DNA of 64,000 nucleotides from Fuerstiella sp. (GTDB taxonomy: Bacteria > Planctomycetota > Planctomycetia > Planctomycetales > Planctomycetaceae). The position numbers and the translations under genes were made by a program. The DNA lies in NCBI GenBank assembly GCA_022843805.1, contig JALHMY010000023.1, positions 12,261 through 76,260 on the forward strand. Reading direction: 5' to 3'. This document shows positions 15,970-23,594 of the stretch, one piece after another (within the stretch, counting starts at the first letter, position 1; every line of letters starts with the position of its first letter). The notes beneath the pieces were generated by a model that was given only the letters and a program-made list of their open reading frames with translations, had not been told where the DNA came from and did not search any database.

Positions 15970-17208
15970 ATGAGTTTGCATATTGAAGATCCTCGTGTGA
16001 TCGAATTCGACGTCCAGACGGACGAAATGCTGGTCAACATGGGACCACAGCATCCCAGCACTCACGGGGTGCTGCGACTGCTGCTGAGAACCGACGGCGA
16101 AATCGTGCACGAATGCACTCCGCATATCGGTTACCTCCATCGCTGTGCTGAGAAGATCGGTGAGAACCTTTCTCCGCCACAGTATATCCCCTACACGGAC
16201 CGGATGGACTATCTGGCCGGGATGAACATGAATCTCGGCTTTGCCCTGACGATCGAAAAACTGATCGGTATGGAAGTCCCGGAAAAGGCCGTTCATCTGC
16301 GAGTTCTGATCGCTGAACTTGGCCGTGTTGCCAGTCACCTCGTGGGCATGGGTGCCTACGGTCTTGACCTCGGCACATTCAGCCCATTCCTGTATGCGTT
16401 TCGCGAGCGTGAGATCATTCTGGATCTCTTCGAAGAAGTTTGCGGAGCTCGTCTGACCTACAGCTATCTGACAGTCGGCGGCGCGACGCATGATCTTCCT
16501 GAAGAAATCGATATCCCGGAAGGCCTCGCGTCTCTGACAAAGCGTGACCCCAGTCAGCGAATGTCGTTTATCGATGCTCTTGAGATGTTCCTTCAGTGGC
16601 TGGAACCTCGAATCACCGAATACCATACGTTGCTGACTCGGAATGCGATCTTTATCAAACGCACTGCGGGAATGGGTGTGCTGACGCCGGAGATGGCTGT
16701 TAGCTACGGCTGCACCGGTCCGGTTCTACGTGGAAGCGGGGTCAGCTATGACCTGCGTCGCGATGGAGAAGCGATCTATACCCGGATGTATAAGGATTAT
16801 GAGTTTGACGTGATTGCCGCCCCGTTTGCTGTGGCGCCGCGTGAGGTAGTGCTGGGTGATAACTGGTGTCGCTTCTATGTGCGGATGATGGAAGTCGTGC
16901 AGTCAATTCGTCTGCTGCGTCAGGCGATGAAGAAATATAAAGCGGCTGCCGGATCTTACAGGGAGCCGTTCAAGCTGAACGCCAAACTGCCGAAGGACGA
17001 AGTTTATCTGGAAACCGAATGTCCTCGTGGCCAGATGGGTTTTTACGTCGTAGGTAACGGCGACGGCAATCCACTGCGAGTACGAGCGAAGAGTTCGTGC
17101 TTCTGTAACCTGTCCATCACCGACATGCTCTGCCAGGGCGTACCCCTCGCCGACGTCCCTGCAATCGTCGGTTCGCTCGACATTGTGATGGGCGAAATCG
17201 ATAGATAA
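15970..17208 (+). CDS. nuoD: NADH-quinone oxidoreductase subunit D
   Basis: A 412-residue 49-kDa subunit that forms the quinone pocket with NuoB. The ATG at 15970 follows AAGGGA at 15955-15960; an in-frame GTG at 15946 is an alternative. Family motifs are intact: MGPQHPSTHGVLR near the start, GYLHRCAEKIGEN, ELGRVASHL, and the hydrogenase-derived region ECPRGQMGFYVVG and SFCNLS-like SSCFCNLSI. The conserved C-terminus DIVMGEIDR is complete, so the protein is full length. It is the last gene of the cluster before a strong terminator. Confidence 0.94.
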   Translation: MSLHIEDPRVIEFDVQTDEMLVNMGPQHPSTHGVLRLLLRTDGEIVHECTPHIGYLHRCAEKIGENLSPPQYIPYTDRMDYLAGMNMNLGFALTIEKLIGMEVPEKAVHLRVLIAELGRVASHLVGMGAYGLDLGTFSPFLYAFREREIILDLFEEVCGARLTYSYLTVGGATHDLPEEIDIPEGLASLTKRDPSQRMSFIDALEMFLQWLEPRITEYHTLLTRNAIFIKRTAGMGVLTPEMAVSYGCTGPVLRGSGVSYDLRRDGEAIYTRMYKDYEFDVIAAPFAVAPREVVLGDNWCRFYVRMMEVVQSIRLLRQAMKKYKAAAGSYREPFKLNAKLPKDEVYLETECPRGQMGFYVVGNGDGNPLRVRAKSSCFCNLSITDMLCQGVPLADVPAIVGSLDIVMGEIDR

Positions 17209-17342
17209 CTCGAATTTCCGCAAGTCGTTATATTTCAACGGCTTGTGGAATTGGAAAATTCCTGAAAATGCGCCGAATAGGGTGCATTTCATGGAATGCG
17301 GTGCATTCGCGGTGCATCGCCAACTCGACATCTTACCATCAA

Positions 17343-17381
17343 CTGACCGCCCTTCTGACGCTGAAGGGTGGTCAGTTTTTT
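17343..17381 (+). terminator. Rho-independent terminator of the nuo cluster
   Basis: CTGACCGCCCTTC (17343-17355) pairs with GAAGGGTGGTCAG (17363-17375) through one G-T contact, with a 7-base loop, followed by TTTTTT. It stands 134 bases after the nuoD stop and also close to the end of the minus-strand methyltransferase remnant. Confidence 0.85.
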
Positions 17382-17419
17382 GTTGGCGGTTGTCGTCCGA
17401 GGCCATGCCAGAACTGACC

Positions 17420-17591
17420 GAAGGCTGCTGCAACCCCAAGATTCGGGCAGCGACTCGACCTCCCAGCCTTCGGCGAAGGCAACCTCGATTTCCTTCCGAC
17501 TCACCCGCCGTGGTCCCTGCCTCCCCGGCTCCTGATCGCTGATGCAAAGCAGGAATAGCCGACCGCACTGTTTCACAATAGTCGCCAGCAA
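17420..17591 (-). pseudogene. C-terminal remnant of a SAM-dependent methyltransferase
   Basis: Read on the minus strand from 17591, the frame gives CGRLFLLCISDQEPG, then GPRRVSRKEIEVAF and AEGWEVESL. This is the C-terminal half of the small class I methyltransferases (rLFLLCFSDEEPG...GPRRVS..E...AFADGWEVES), joined to a degenerate end. The N-terminal SAM-binding half is missing: upstream of 17591 there is instead the operator and promoter of the copper-monooxygenase gene. The fragment is therefore 5'-truncated at the point where the plus-strand cassette begins. It has no start of its own and is not expected to work. Confidence 0.6.
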
Positions 17592-17601
17592 AAAATCTGC
17601 C

Positions 17602-17638
17602 TTGATCCGAAACCTAACGACCGTTAAGTAGGTATCCT
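17602..17638 (+). promoter_or_regulatory. Predicted TetR operator and promoter
   Basis: A perfect 12-base palindrome TAACGACCGTTA is at 17615-17626, flanked by ACCT (17612-17615) and AGGT (17630-17633). It lies about 60 bases before the copper-monooxygenase start. A possible -35 TTGATC is at 17602-17607, with the palindrome between it and weak -10-like sequences (TAAGTA at 17625, TATCCT at 17633). Such palindromes are typical TetR/AcrR operators, and a TetR gene is the second gene of this unit. Confidence 0.55.
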
Positions 17639-17684
17639 GTAGAGTGCGCAGCAGAATGCAATCGGACTCTGGGAGGAAATGACG

Positions 17685-19574
17685 ATGCGAGCAGTCTTGA
17701 TGTGCGGCTTGGTGATTTCTGTTGGACTATCCGTCCTCGCCGCCCACGCCCAAACCGACCAGAAGTCTGAGCCAACGAAGGCCCCGGCGATCACGTTCTC
17801 GTTGATGGACCTGAACGGCACAATTCACAGCCTCGAACAGAACGACAACAGGCGAGTTCGGGCGTTCGTCTTCGTCTCGACAGAATGCCCCGTTTCCAAC
17901 GGGTACATCAAGACGCTAAACGAACTCCACTCCAAGATCGTCAAGTCGGAGAAGGCGGCTGAATTCTTCGGGGTCGTTTCCGACCCCACGGTGACACGCA
18001 CTCAGGCGGCGAAGCATTTTGCCGACTTCAAGGCTGAGTTCCCGATTCTGTTCGACGCATCCGGGTTGTTGGCGCAGGTTTTGAAGCCGTCCCACGTCCC
18101 CGAAGCGTTCGTCCTGGACCGTGACGGCAAGCTCTTCTACCGAGGAGCCATCGACAATTCCTGGGAAGCCATCGGGCGGCGAAGGCCCAAAGCTGAGAAG
18201 GAGTTCTTTTCCGACGCCATTATGTTGGCCAGCACCGGCAAGTCGGTTGTCGTCGCAGAAACCAAGCCGGTTGGTTGCCTGTTCGAGATGCCGCCCAAAG
18301 GGGACGAGAAAGCCAAAGTCACCTACACCCGTGACATCGCTCCGATCATTCAGACCCGCTGCCTGAATTGTCATCGTGAAGGTCAAGTCGCTCCGTTCGC
18401 CCTCGCCGATTACGACCAAACCGCCAGGCGTGCCAGGCAGATCGTCCGTGTCACGCAGGACCGAATCATGCCACCGTGGATACCGTCACCCGGCCACGAC
18501 AAGTTCGTGGCCGAACGATGGCTCACGGATCGGGAACTCGAACTTTTCAAGACCTGGGCCGAGACAGGCCGAGCCAGGGGCGATGATGCCGACCTCCCAC
18601 CAGCACCAAAGTTCGCTGAAGGCTGGCGACTCGGCCAACCGGACTTGATCGTGAAGATGGCCGAACCATTCACGGTTCCCGCTGATGGCCCTGATCTGCT
18701 CCAGAATTTCGTGATTCCCATCGAAATCTCCGAGGACAAACTCGTTGCAGCCATCGAATTCCATCCGGGCAACAAGCGGGTCGCTCATCACTCGGTCCTG
18801 TTCCTTGATGCCAGCGGTGCGGCTCGCAAACTCGACAAGGCCACGCCAGAACCGGGTTACGCCAACTTTGGCGGGCCGGGGTTCCTGCCCTCCGGTGCGT
18901 TGGGCGGCTGGTCGGTCGGCAACACGCCACGACCGTTGCCGAATGGTATGGGACGATATTTGAAGAAAGGTTCCGATCTCGTCGTGCAGATGCACTACCA
19001 CCCGACGGGCAAACAAGAAACCGATCAGTCGGAAATCGGGCTGTACTTCGTAAATAAGCCGGTTGCGGAATCGCTCAAAAAACCCGCCACACTCGTCGGA
19101 AGCATCTGGATGGCGAACTACGAGATGGACATCGCTGCCGGAGAAAAAGACTACCGACGATCCACGTCTTACACGTTGCCCAGGGATGTCATCATGGTGG
19201 GCGTCGTCCCCCACATGCACTTGCTTGGTAAGGCCATGAAGGTGACGGCGACTCTCCCCGACAAGACCGTGAAGACGCTGATCGACATCAAGAACTGGAA
19301 CTACAACTGGCAGGACGAGTATTACTACGAGCGCCCCTTCAAGCTGCCTGCCGGGACTCGCCTCGATGTGGAGGCCGTCTTCGACAACTCGGACGGCAAT
19401 CCTTCCAATCCAAGTTCGCCGCCGAAACGGGTGACGTGGGGCGACGGCACGAAAGACGAGATGCTGTTCTGCTTCTTCCTGCTCTCGTCGGAGAAGACGG
19501 AAGACCTGATTCATGTCGTCTTTGACAACTTAAAACACGACACCAGGCAGCCACGCAAAGCGGTGGAGAAATGA
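17685..19574 (+). CDS. Redoxin / cytochrome c / copper monooxygenase fusion
   Basis: A 629-residue exported protein. The ATG at 17685 is 8 bases after GGGAGG (17671-17676); the ATG at 17679 is too close. After a signal peptide (VLMCGLVISVGLSVLAAHA) comes a thioredoxin-like redoxin domain with STECPVSN near residue 70, then a single c-type haem site CLNCH at about 226 within a planctomycete-style TRDIAPIIQTRCLNCH block, then a type II copper monooxygenase (PHM/DBM-like) region. Copper-ligand candidates are the His pair at 368-369, His437/His439 in MHYH and His510/His512 in PHMHLLGK. It probably hydroxylates or oxidises a small substrate in the periplasm. The TetR gene overlaps its stop. Codon choice looks more C-rich than that of neighbouring native genes. 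Confidence 0.8.
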   Translation: MRAVLMCGLVISVGLSVLAAHAQTDQKSEPTKAPAITFSLMDLNGTIHSLEQNDNRRVRAFVFVSTECPVSNGYIKTLNELHSKIVKSEKAAEFFGVVSDPTVTRTQAAKHFADFKAEFPILFDASGLLAQVLKPSHVPEAFVLDRDGKLFYRGAIDNSWEAIGRRRPKAEKEFFSDAIMLASTGKSVVVAETKPVGCLFEMPPKGDEKAKVTYTRDIAPIIQTRCLNCHREGQVAPFALADYDQTARRARQIVRVTQDRIMPPWIPSPGHDKFVAERWLTDRELELFKTWAETGRARGDDADLPPAPKFAEGWRLGQPDLIVKMAEPFTVPADGPDLLQNFVIPIEISEDKLVAAIEFHPGNKRVAHHSVLFLDASGAARKLDKATPEPGYANFGGPGFLPSGALGGWSVGNTPRPLPNGMGRYLKKGSDLVVQMHYHPTGKQETDQSEIGLYFVNKPVAESLKKPATLVGSIWMANYEMDIAAGEKDYRRSTSYTLPRDVIMVGVVPHMHLLGKAMKVTATLPDKTVKTLIDIKNWNYNWQDEYYYERPFKLPAGTRLDVEAVFDNSDGNPSNPSSPPKRVTWGDGTKDEMLFCFFLLSSEKTEDLIHVVFDNLKHDTRQPRKAVEK

Positions 19575-20227
19575 CCGTGACCCTGCATGCGGTGCGACCG
19601 CCGACGACCGATACAGATGAACGCCTTCTCGATCACGCCCTGACGCTGTTCGCCGAGAAGGGCTACGAAGCGGCAAGTGTGCGGGAGATCATCGAAGCGA
19701 CTGGCGTAACCCGCCCGGTGCTGTACTACTACTGCTCCAGCAAGGAAGACCTCTTCAAGCGGCTGGTGCATTGGAAGCACGACGAGGCATATCGGGAACT
19801 CGGCAAGAATGTGAATGAGACAAAAGGCTGCACCAATCGCCTGCGGGCGATCATGAGCGGATCGTTCGCTTTTTGTGCCACCGACCCTCGTGTGCCTCGG
19901 CTGATGTTTCAGACCCACTTTGGCCCGACCATTCCAGGCATTTCTGAGTTCATGGCCGAAGTTGCCAAGCTGCGGTTTATGATCGTCCATCAAGTCATGC
20001 AGGAGGGTCTGGACGCCGGAGAATTGGAAGGCGGGGACGCTGCCTCATTGTCGCTGATCTTTTGCTGCATCATGGATCAGCACATCAACGTGTTGGTACG
20101 GATGCCCAAACCCAGGAAGCGGCTGACGCCAGAGTTGGCCGACTCACTGGTGGATGTTTTTCTTTACGGCTTGGGATCCGGAAAACGGAGCCGAGTCTCC
20201 CTGCCGACTTTTGCAGCGGATCAATAG
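19571..20227 (+). CDS. TetR/AcrR family transcriptional regulator
   Basis: A 218-residue repressor-type protein. The N-terminal helix-turn-helix is canonical: LLDHALTLFAEKGYEAASV, REIIEATGVTRPVLYYYCSS, KEDLFKRLV. The C-terminal ligand-binding domain is helical and of normal size, with unusual paired cysteines (FCCIMDQH). Its ATG overlaps the stop of the monooxygenase gene by four bases, so both are one transcription unit. The palindrome at 17615-17626 is the likely operator, giving autoregulation and control of the monooxygenase; the ligand is unknown but may be the enzyme substrate. Confidence 0.88.
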   Translation: MTVTLHAVRPPTTDTDERLLDHALTLFAEKGYEAASVREIIEATGVTRPVLYYYCSSKEDLFKRLVHWKHDEAYRELGKNVNETKGCTNRLRAIMSGSFAFCATDPRVPRLMFQTHFGPTIPGISEFMAEVAKLRFMIVHQVMQEGLDAGELEGGDAASLSLIFCCIMDQHINVLVRMPKPRKRLTPELADSLVDVFLYGLGSGKRSRVSLPTFAADQ

Positions 20228-20284
20228 ACATGCAGATTCGTGGTTCGACGAAATCGCCGTGATTTCACAAAATGGAAGCCAGCA

Positions 20285-20788
20285 ATGCCCTGGATCGAAT
20301 GGTACAGCTCGCTGGCGAAACCAAGCTGGACGCCTGCCCCGGCGACTATCGGCCTGATCTGGCAGATTCTCTACCCGGTCATCCTCGTCAGCTTTGGGTT
20401 CGTGTTCGTGCAGGCGATCAGGAAGAAGCTGCCCTGGCTGGTGGCGTTGCCGTTCGCCATCAATTTCCTGGCGAAGCTGATCTTCACGCCGATTCAGTTC
20501 GGAATGCGAAACCTGCCGCTGGCTGCGGTGGATGTTTTGGTAGTGTGGGCCACGATCATATTGGGGACGATCATGATCCATAAAATTCTGGTGTTGCCAC
20601 TGCTGATCCAGATGGGGCCGTTCATCATGGCCGAAGAAAAGCCGCTAACCCTGTTCGACTTCACCGAAGCCGAAGACCACGGCCCTGATCTGGTCGTCCT
20701 GGTAAATCGTCTTGCTCAGGATGCCGTCCGCAGGCGGTTCGGCTTCCCTGGCGAGATCGAGGAAGTGCGTGTAGGTAATCATGGATAA
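20285..20788 (+). CDS. TspO/MBR family protein with an abnormal C-terminus
   Basis: The first 99 residues match tryptophan-rich sensory proteins: WYSSLAKPSWTPAPATIGLIWQILYP is the family N-terminus (here split as WYSSLAKPSWTPAPATI then GLIWQILYP), then helices two to four with FAINFLAKLIFTPIQFGMR. The normal last part, with a fifth helix containing PYLLW-like residues, is absent. After about 20580 the frame runs on as unrelated sequence, and from 20645 it is antisense to the cupin fragment. So it is a truncated gene whose reading frame stays open by chance. GGAAG precedes the ATG at 20285. TspO proteins bind porphyrins and respond to light or oxygen; whether this one works is doubtful. Confidence 0.65.
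   Translation: MPWIEWYSSLAKPSWTPAPATIGLIWQILYPVILVSFGFVFVQAIRKKLPWLVALPFAINFLAKLIFTPIQFGMRNLPLAAVDVLVVWATIILGTIMIHKILVLPLLIQMGPFIMAEEKPLTLFDFTEAEDHGPDLVVLVNRLAQDAVRRRFGFPGEIEEVRVGNHG
20645..20782 (-). pseudogene. N-terminal fragment of a cupin protein
   Basis: From the ATG at 20782 the frame reads HFLDLAREAEPPADGILSK then TIYQDDQIRAVVFGFGE, the exact opening of small single-domain cupins (ADGILS..L..DD..R.V.FGF..G). It then leaves the family pattern and stops after 45 residues, whereas an intact protein is about 110. All metal-binding His residues of the cupin barrel are lost. Its ATG overlaps the DUF2256 stop (ATGA, 20779-20782), so it is the last gene of a minus-strand operon, cut where the plus-strand TspO tail begins. 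Confidence 0.65.
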
Positions 20789-20922
20789 TGCTTTCTCTTC
20801 CTGCACGCCTCCGAGCAATACTTCACTTGCTCCCACACCTTCTCCCACTTCCTGCGCCAGGCGAAAGGGCGTTTGCAGACACAGCAAATCTTCGTCGGCA
20901 AGTCTGCCTTCCTGTGGGTCAT
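20779..20922 (-). CDS. DUF2256 small zinc-ribbon-like protein
   Basis: A 47-residue protein that fits the DUF2256 family along its whole length: MTHRKADLPTKICCVCKRPF, then AWRRKWEKVWEQVKYCSEAC and a basic end. Four cysteines as CCVC...CSEAC could hold one zinc. The family is often found beside photolyase/cryptochrome and light-response genes, but the role is unknown. It overlaps the cupin fragment by ATGA and lies 52 bases after the methyltransferase gene, so the three form a remnant operon. Confidence 0.8.
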   Translation of the reverse strand: MTHRKADLPTKICCVCKRPFAWRRKWEKVWEQVKYCSEACRKRKHYP

Positions 20923-20974
20923 GCTACTACACCGTCCCCTCGTACGCCCGCAACATCGCAGCCAACGGGACCGA

Positions 20975-21751
20975 TCACACCGCACGCCCCACAAAGAAGG
21001 CGTAGCCGCAGGTTGTGCCGAATTCCTTCCAAATGTCGATTTCCCTTTGAATGCTTTTCACCAGGCTGTCGACAGCGGCGTTGTCGGCGTGACTCTCCCA
21101 AAACTTCACAAGATGAGACTGCAGCGGAAGGTAATACTTCTCCCAATCAGTAGATGACAAGATAAAATGCCCCACAGGCTCGAAGCCTGTTGCAGAGAAT
21201 TTTCTCAGGTTTTCCTCAACGGAAGTCATCGCAGGATATTCCGCATCCCAGAACTCTTTTGCCCGTTGAGGCGGTTTCTCGGAAAGCCAGACAGCGTCGC
21301 TAACAGCGACGTATCCGCCCGATGGTAATAGCCGTCTCCATCGGCTGAGTCCTTGCTCGAACCCGATGTTGTAAATAGCACCTTCCGACCACACAACATC
21401 GAACGATTCGTCAGGAAACGGCGGATTGCCCATGTCCGCTGCGAGTGTGGTGATGCGGTCTTTGACGCCTTCACGAACAGCATGGTGTTCGAGTTCGTCA
21501 AGAAACGGCTGGTGAATATCTACTGCTGTGATGTGGCAAGGGAAGTTTCGAGCCAAAGCAATCGTTGCTGCTCCTGCACCGCAACCGAATTCGACGATCC
21601 CTGGGTTGCTGGGCAGTACATTAAGCAGGTTGAGTGCCTTGAGCGTGGAAACTTCACTGCCCGGTCCCTTTCTCTCGACACCCTCGTAAAACGAGAACAC
21701 GAGTGCCATTTGCGAATCAGCTTCATCGGACATGAGGTACACCTGTTTCAT
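20975..21751 (-). CDS. Class I SAM-dependent methyltransferase
   Basis: A 258-residue enzyme with an intact SAM site: GIVEFGCGAGAATIALA (motif I, about residues 51-67), an acidic end of strand two (ITAVDIHQPF), AADMGNPPFPDESFDVVWSEGAIY (motifs II-III region) and LLPSGGYVAVSD. The order is that of UbiE/Methyltransf_25-type enzymes acting on small molecules. The ATG at 21751 is supported by GAGGTGAT about 6 bases upstream. It heads a minus-strand group with DUF2256 and the broken cupin. The substrate cannot be inferred. Confidence 0.85.
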   Translation of the reverse strand: MKQVYLMSDEADSQMALVFSFYEGVERKGPGSEVSTLKALNLLNVLPSNPGIVEFGCGAGAATIALARNFPCHITAVDIHQPFLDELEHHAVREGVKDRITTLAADMGNPPFPDESFDVVWSEGAIYNIGFEQGLSRWRRLLPSGGYVAVSDAVWLSEKPPQRAKEFWDAEYPAMTSVEENLRKFSATGFEPVGHFILSSTDWEKYYLPLQSHLVKFWESHADNAAVDSLVKSIQREIDIWKEFGTTCGYAFFVGRAV

Positions 21752-21927
21752 TTGCGATCACCTCACACGCCTTCAACATCGCCAACAACGCCTGCAGGTG
21801 AAATCGGATTGGCTCCTCAACGATATTGGTGGTCCCGGATGGCTTCGGCAAATCGCTGCTCCTTTCACAAACCGGGCGAAGAAAGAGTCTCTCCAAACGC
21901 CCGGCATCATTGCCGTCCGTCCTTCGC

Positions 21928-22737
21928 TTATTGATTTTCTCTCAGAACTGTCGCAAGTTCCAGCGGATAGTCTGTCAGTATTCCATCAATGCCCGCGTTC
22001 ACTGCGGATTGCCAGTTCTCCGGAACATTGCCACTGACCGTAAGTCCGGCTATGAAAGCTCGCTTCCCTTCGCTCCGAACAGCTTCCATTTGTTCTTTCC
22101 GCGGCAGATATCGGAAGTAGACCCAGTCAGCGTTCGCAGCGCCCAGAGCGACGGGAAACTCTTCCGTATTGTTCGCAACAACAGCGGTGTGGGCGTTCTT
22201 TGAGATACGTCTGATCTGATCTCTCACATGCGGTTCCGAAATCGTTCTGCCGATGAACAGCAGCCGGTGCAGAATCCCGTGTTTTTCAGCCGATCGCACG
22301 ACTTCCTGTTCGACACCTTCTGCCTTGAGGTCCACGGCGATCAGAATGTTGTGCTGAGCATATTCGGCCACGAGTTTCAGAACTTCTTCAAGGGTTGGTA
22401 CTTTTTCCCCTGCGAATCCGGCATCAAACCAGCTGCCGGCATCAAGGCGGCGGATATCTTCCAGCATCAGTTCCGAAACTTTGCCGCTGCCATCGGTGGT
22501 TCGATCAACGGTGTCATCATGGATGCAGACCAATTGTCCGTCTTTTGTTTTCGCCACATCGAATTCAAATCCAAGGCGAAGTTCGAGGCAGGCTCGGAAA
22601 TTGGCGAGCGTGTTTTCGGGAGCATGAAGCAGCAAACCGCGGTGGGCGACAATCAGAGTCGGTTCGGCCGCCGATAGCTCCGGCGAAAGAACAATGCAGA
22701 CCAGTGCTGACAGTGTAACGCACATTTTCGCAATCAT
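21928..22737 (-). CDS. Exported glycerophosphodiester phosphodiesterase
   Basis: A 269-residue GDPD-family enzyme, which would cleave glycerophosphodiesters into glycerol-3-phosphate and an alcohol. A signal peptide (MIAKMCVTLSALVCIVLS, cut near SAA) places it in the periplasm. The catalytic block is intact: VAHRG, PENTLANF, EFDVAKTKDGQLVCIHDDTV with the second catalytic histidine, and the C-terminal NAGIDGILTDYP. It lies 21 bases after the hydrolase/CPXCG gene on the same strand and is probably co-transcribed. The length is at the short end of the family but complete. Confidence 0.9.
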   Translation of the reverse strand: MIAKMCVTLSALVCIVLSPELSAAEPTLIVAHRGLLLHAPENTLANFRACLELRLGFEFDVAKTKDGQLVCIHDDTVDRTTDGSGKVSELMLEDIRRLDAGSWFDAGFAGEKVPTLEEVLKLVAEYAQHNILIAVDLKAEGVEQEVVRSAEKHGILHRLLFIGRTISEPHVRDQIRRISKNAHTAVVANNTEEFPVALGAANADWVYFRYLPRKEQMEAVRSEGKRAFIAGLTVSGNVPENWQSAVNAGIDGILTDYPLELATVLRENQ

Positions 22738-22758
22738 GTTTCCGCTTTCTGAGTGGAA

Positions 22759-23487
22759 TTAATCGTAGTCCTGCTCCGGTTCGGCCCAGACCTGAACATT
22801 GCCTTCGACATCAAAATGGACGTGGATCGTATTGGCCCGACAGCAGACCGGACAGTCTTCCACATACGTCTGATTTGAGCCCTCTGTGAGATCAAGAGGA
22901 ATGACAATTTCTTCGCCGCAGGCATCGCAGATGTAACTGACTTCTTCCTGCGACACGGATTTACCGTCGTCCGAAGAAGTGACAGGTGTTTGTTGTTCGT
23001 CATCCAGCCACGGAAGTTTTTCGCCGGATACCAGCAGTTTGCAAGCCCAAAGCATGACTGAAAGAGACTCTTCGTCGGCCAGACGGTGATCGTAACCGAC
23101 TTCCACGAGTGTCTCGGGGGGCAGGCCGCTGTTGGCGAGAAGTTCTTCTGAGTCCTCAAAAGGGATCACTTTGTCCAGACGCGAATGCAGGAGCAGCGAA
23201 TTCGCCTTGAGTGTCGTGGCAGTACCCCAGTTCTTCCAGGCCGGACACAGAAGCACCAGTGGTGTGTCTTTAGAGCTGATGTTCAGGGCAACGGCACCAC
23301 CACGAGACGAGCCAACGATGACGTCTGGCCGCTGCTGATTGTATTCAGTTTGTGCCCTGGATACTGCAAGATCGAAGTTATCATCGTCGAGTGCCGGATT
23401 GATGACATCGTGACCGTGATCCAGCAGGCAGGTTGGTTTGACGCCGCCAACAACGCTGTGCCAGCCGTGGAGAAAGAGGACCTTCAT
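22759..23487 (-). CDS. Alpha/beta hydrolase fused to a CPXCG zinc-ribbon domain
   Basis: A 242-residue two-domain protein. The ATG at 23487 directly precedes the fold's first strand (MKVLFLHGWHS). The N-terminal 150 residues are a small YqiA-like hydrolase: HG oxyanion loop, nucleophile elbow VGSSRGG (Ser in GSSRGG), an acidic residue in LHSRLDKVIPFEDS and a late His in YDHRLAD. From about residue 185 comes a CPXCG-type zinc ribbon: YICDACGEEIVIPLDLTEGS, then YVEDCPVCCRANTIHVHFD. That small domain is normally a stand-alone protein of 60-70 residues. The join is an acidic, Ser/Thr-rich linker. It is cytosolic and precedes the GDPD gene. Confidence 0.75.
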   Translation of the reverse strand: MKVLFLHGWHSVVGGVKPTCLLDHGHDVINPALDDDNFDLAVSRAQTEYNQQRPDVIVGSSRGGAVALNISSKDTPLVLLCPAWKNWGTATTLKANSLLLHSRLDKVIPFEDSEELLANSGLPPETLVEVGYDHRLADEESLSVMLWACKLLVSGEKLPWLDDEQQTPVTSSDDGKSVSQEEVSYICDACGEEIVIPLDLTEGSNQTYVEDCPVCCRANTIHVHFDVEGNVQVWAEPEQDYD

Positions 23488-23594
23488 TCCGTCAGCTTCT
23501 TCTTTTTGCAATCATACGTGACAATGAACAATTCGAGTTCCATCTTGAAAAGTTCGCCGAGGATCAGCAACTCATCTTCATCAGTCTGGAGAAC

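Noticed and set aside
16903-17568. 221-codon minus-strand frame over the nuoD end and downstream region
   Set aside because: Mostly antisense to nuoD. Only the neighbouring frame at 17420-17591 carries a recognisable methyltransferase remnant.
18486-19514. 342-codon minus-strand frame
   Set aside because: Exact antisense of the copper-monooxygenase fusion, whose haem and histidine motifs are clear.
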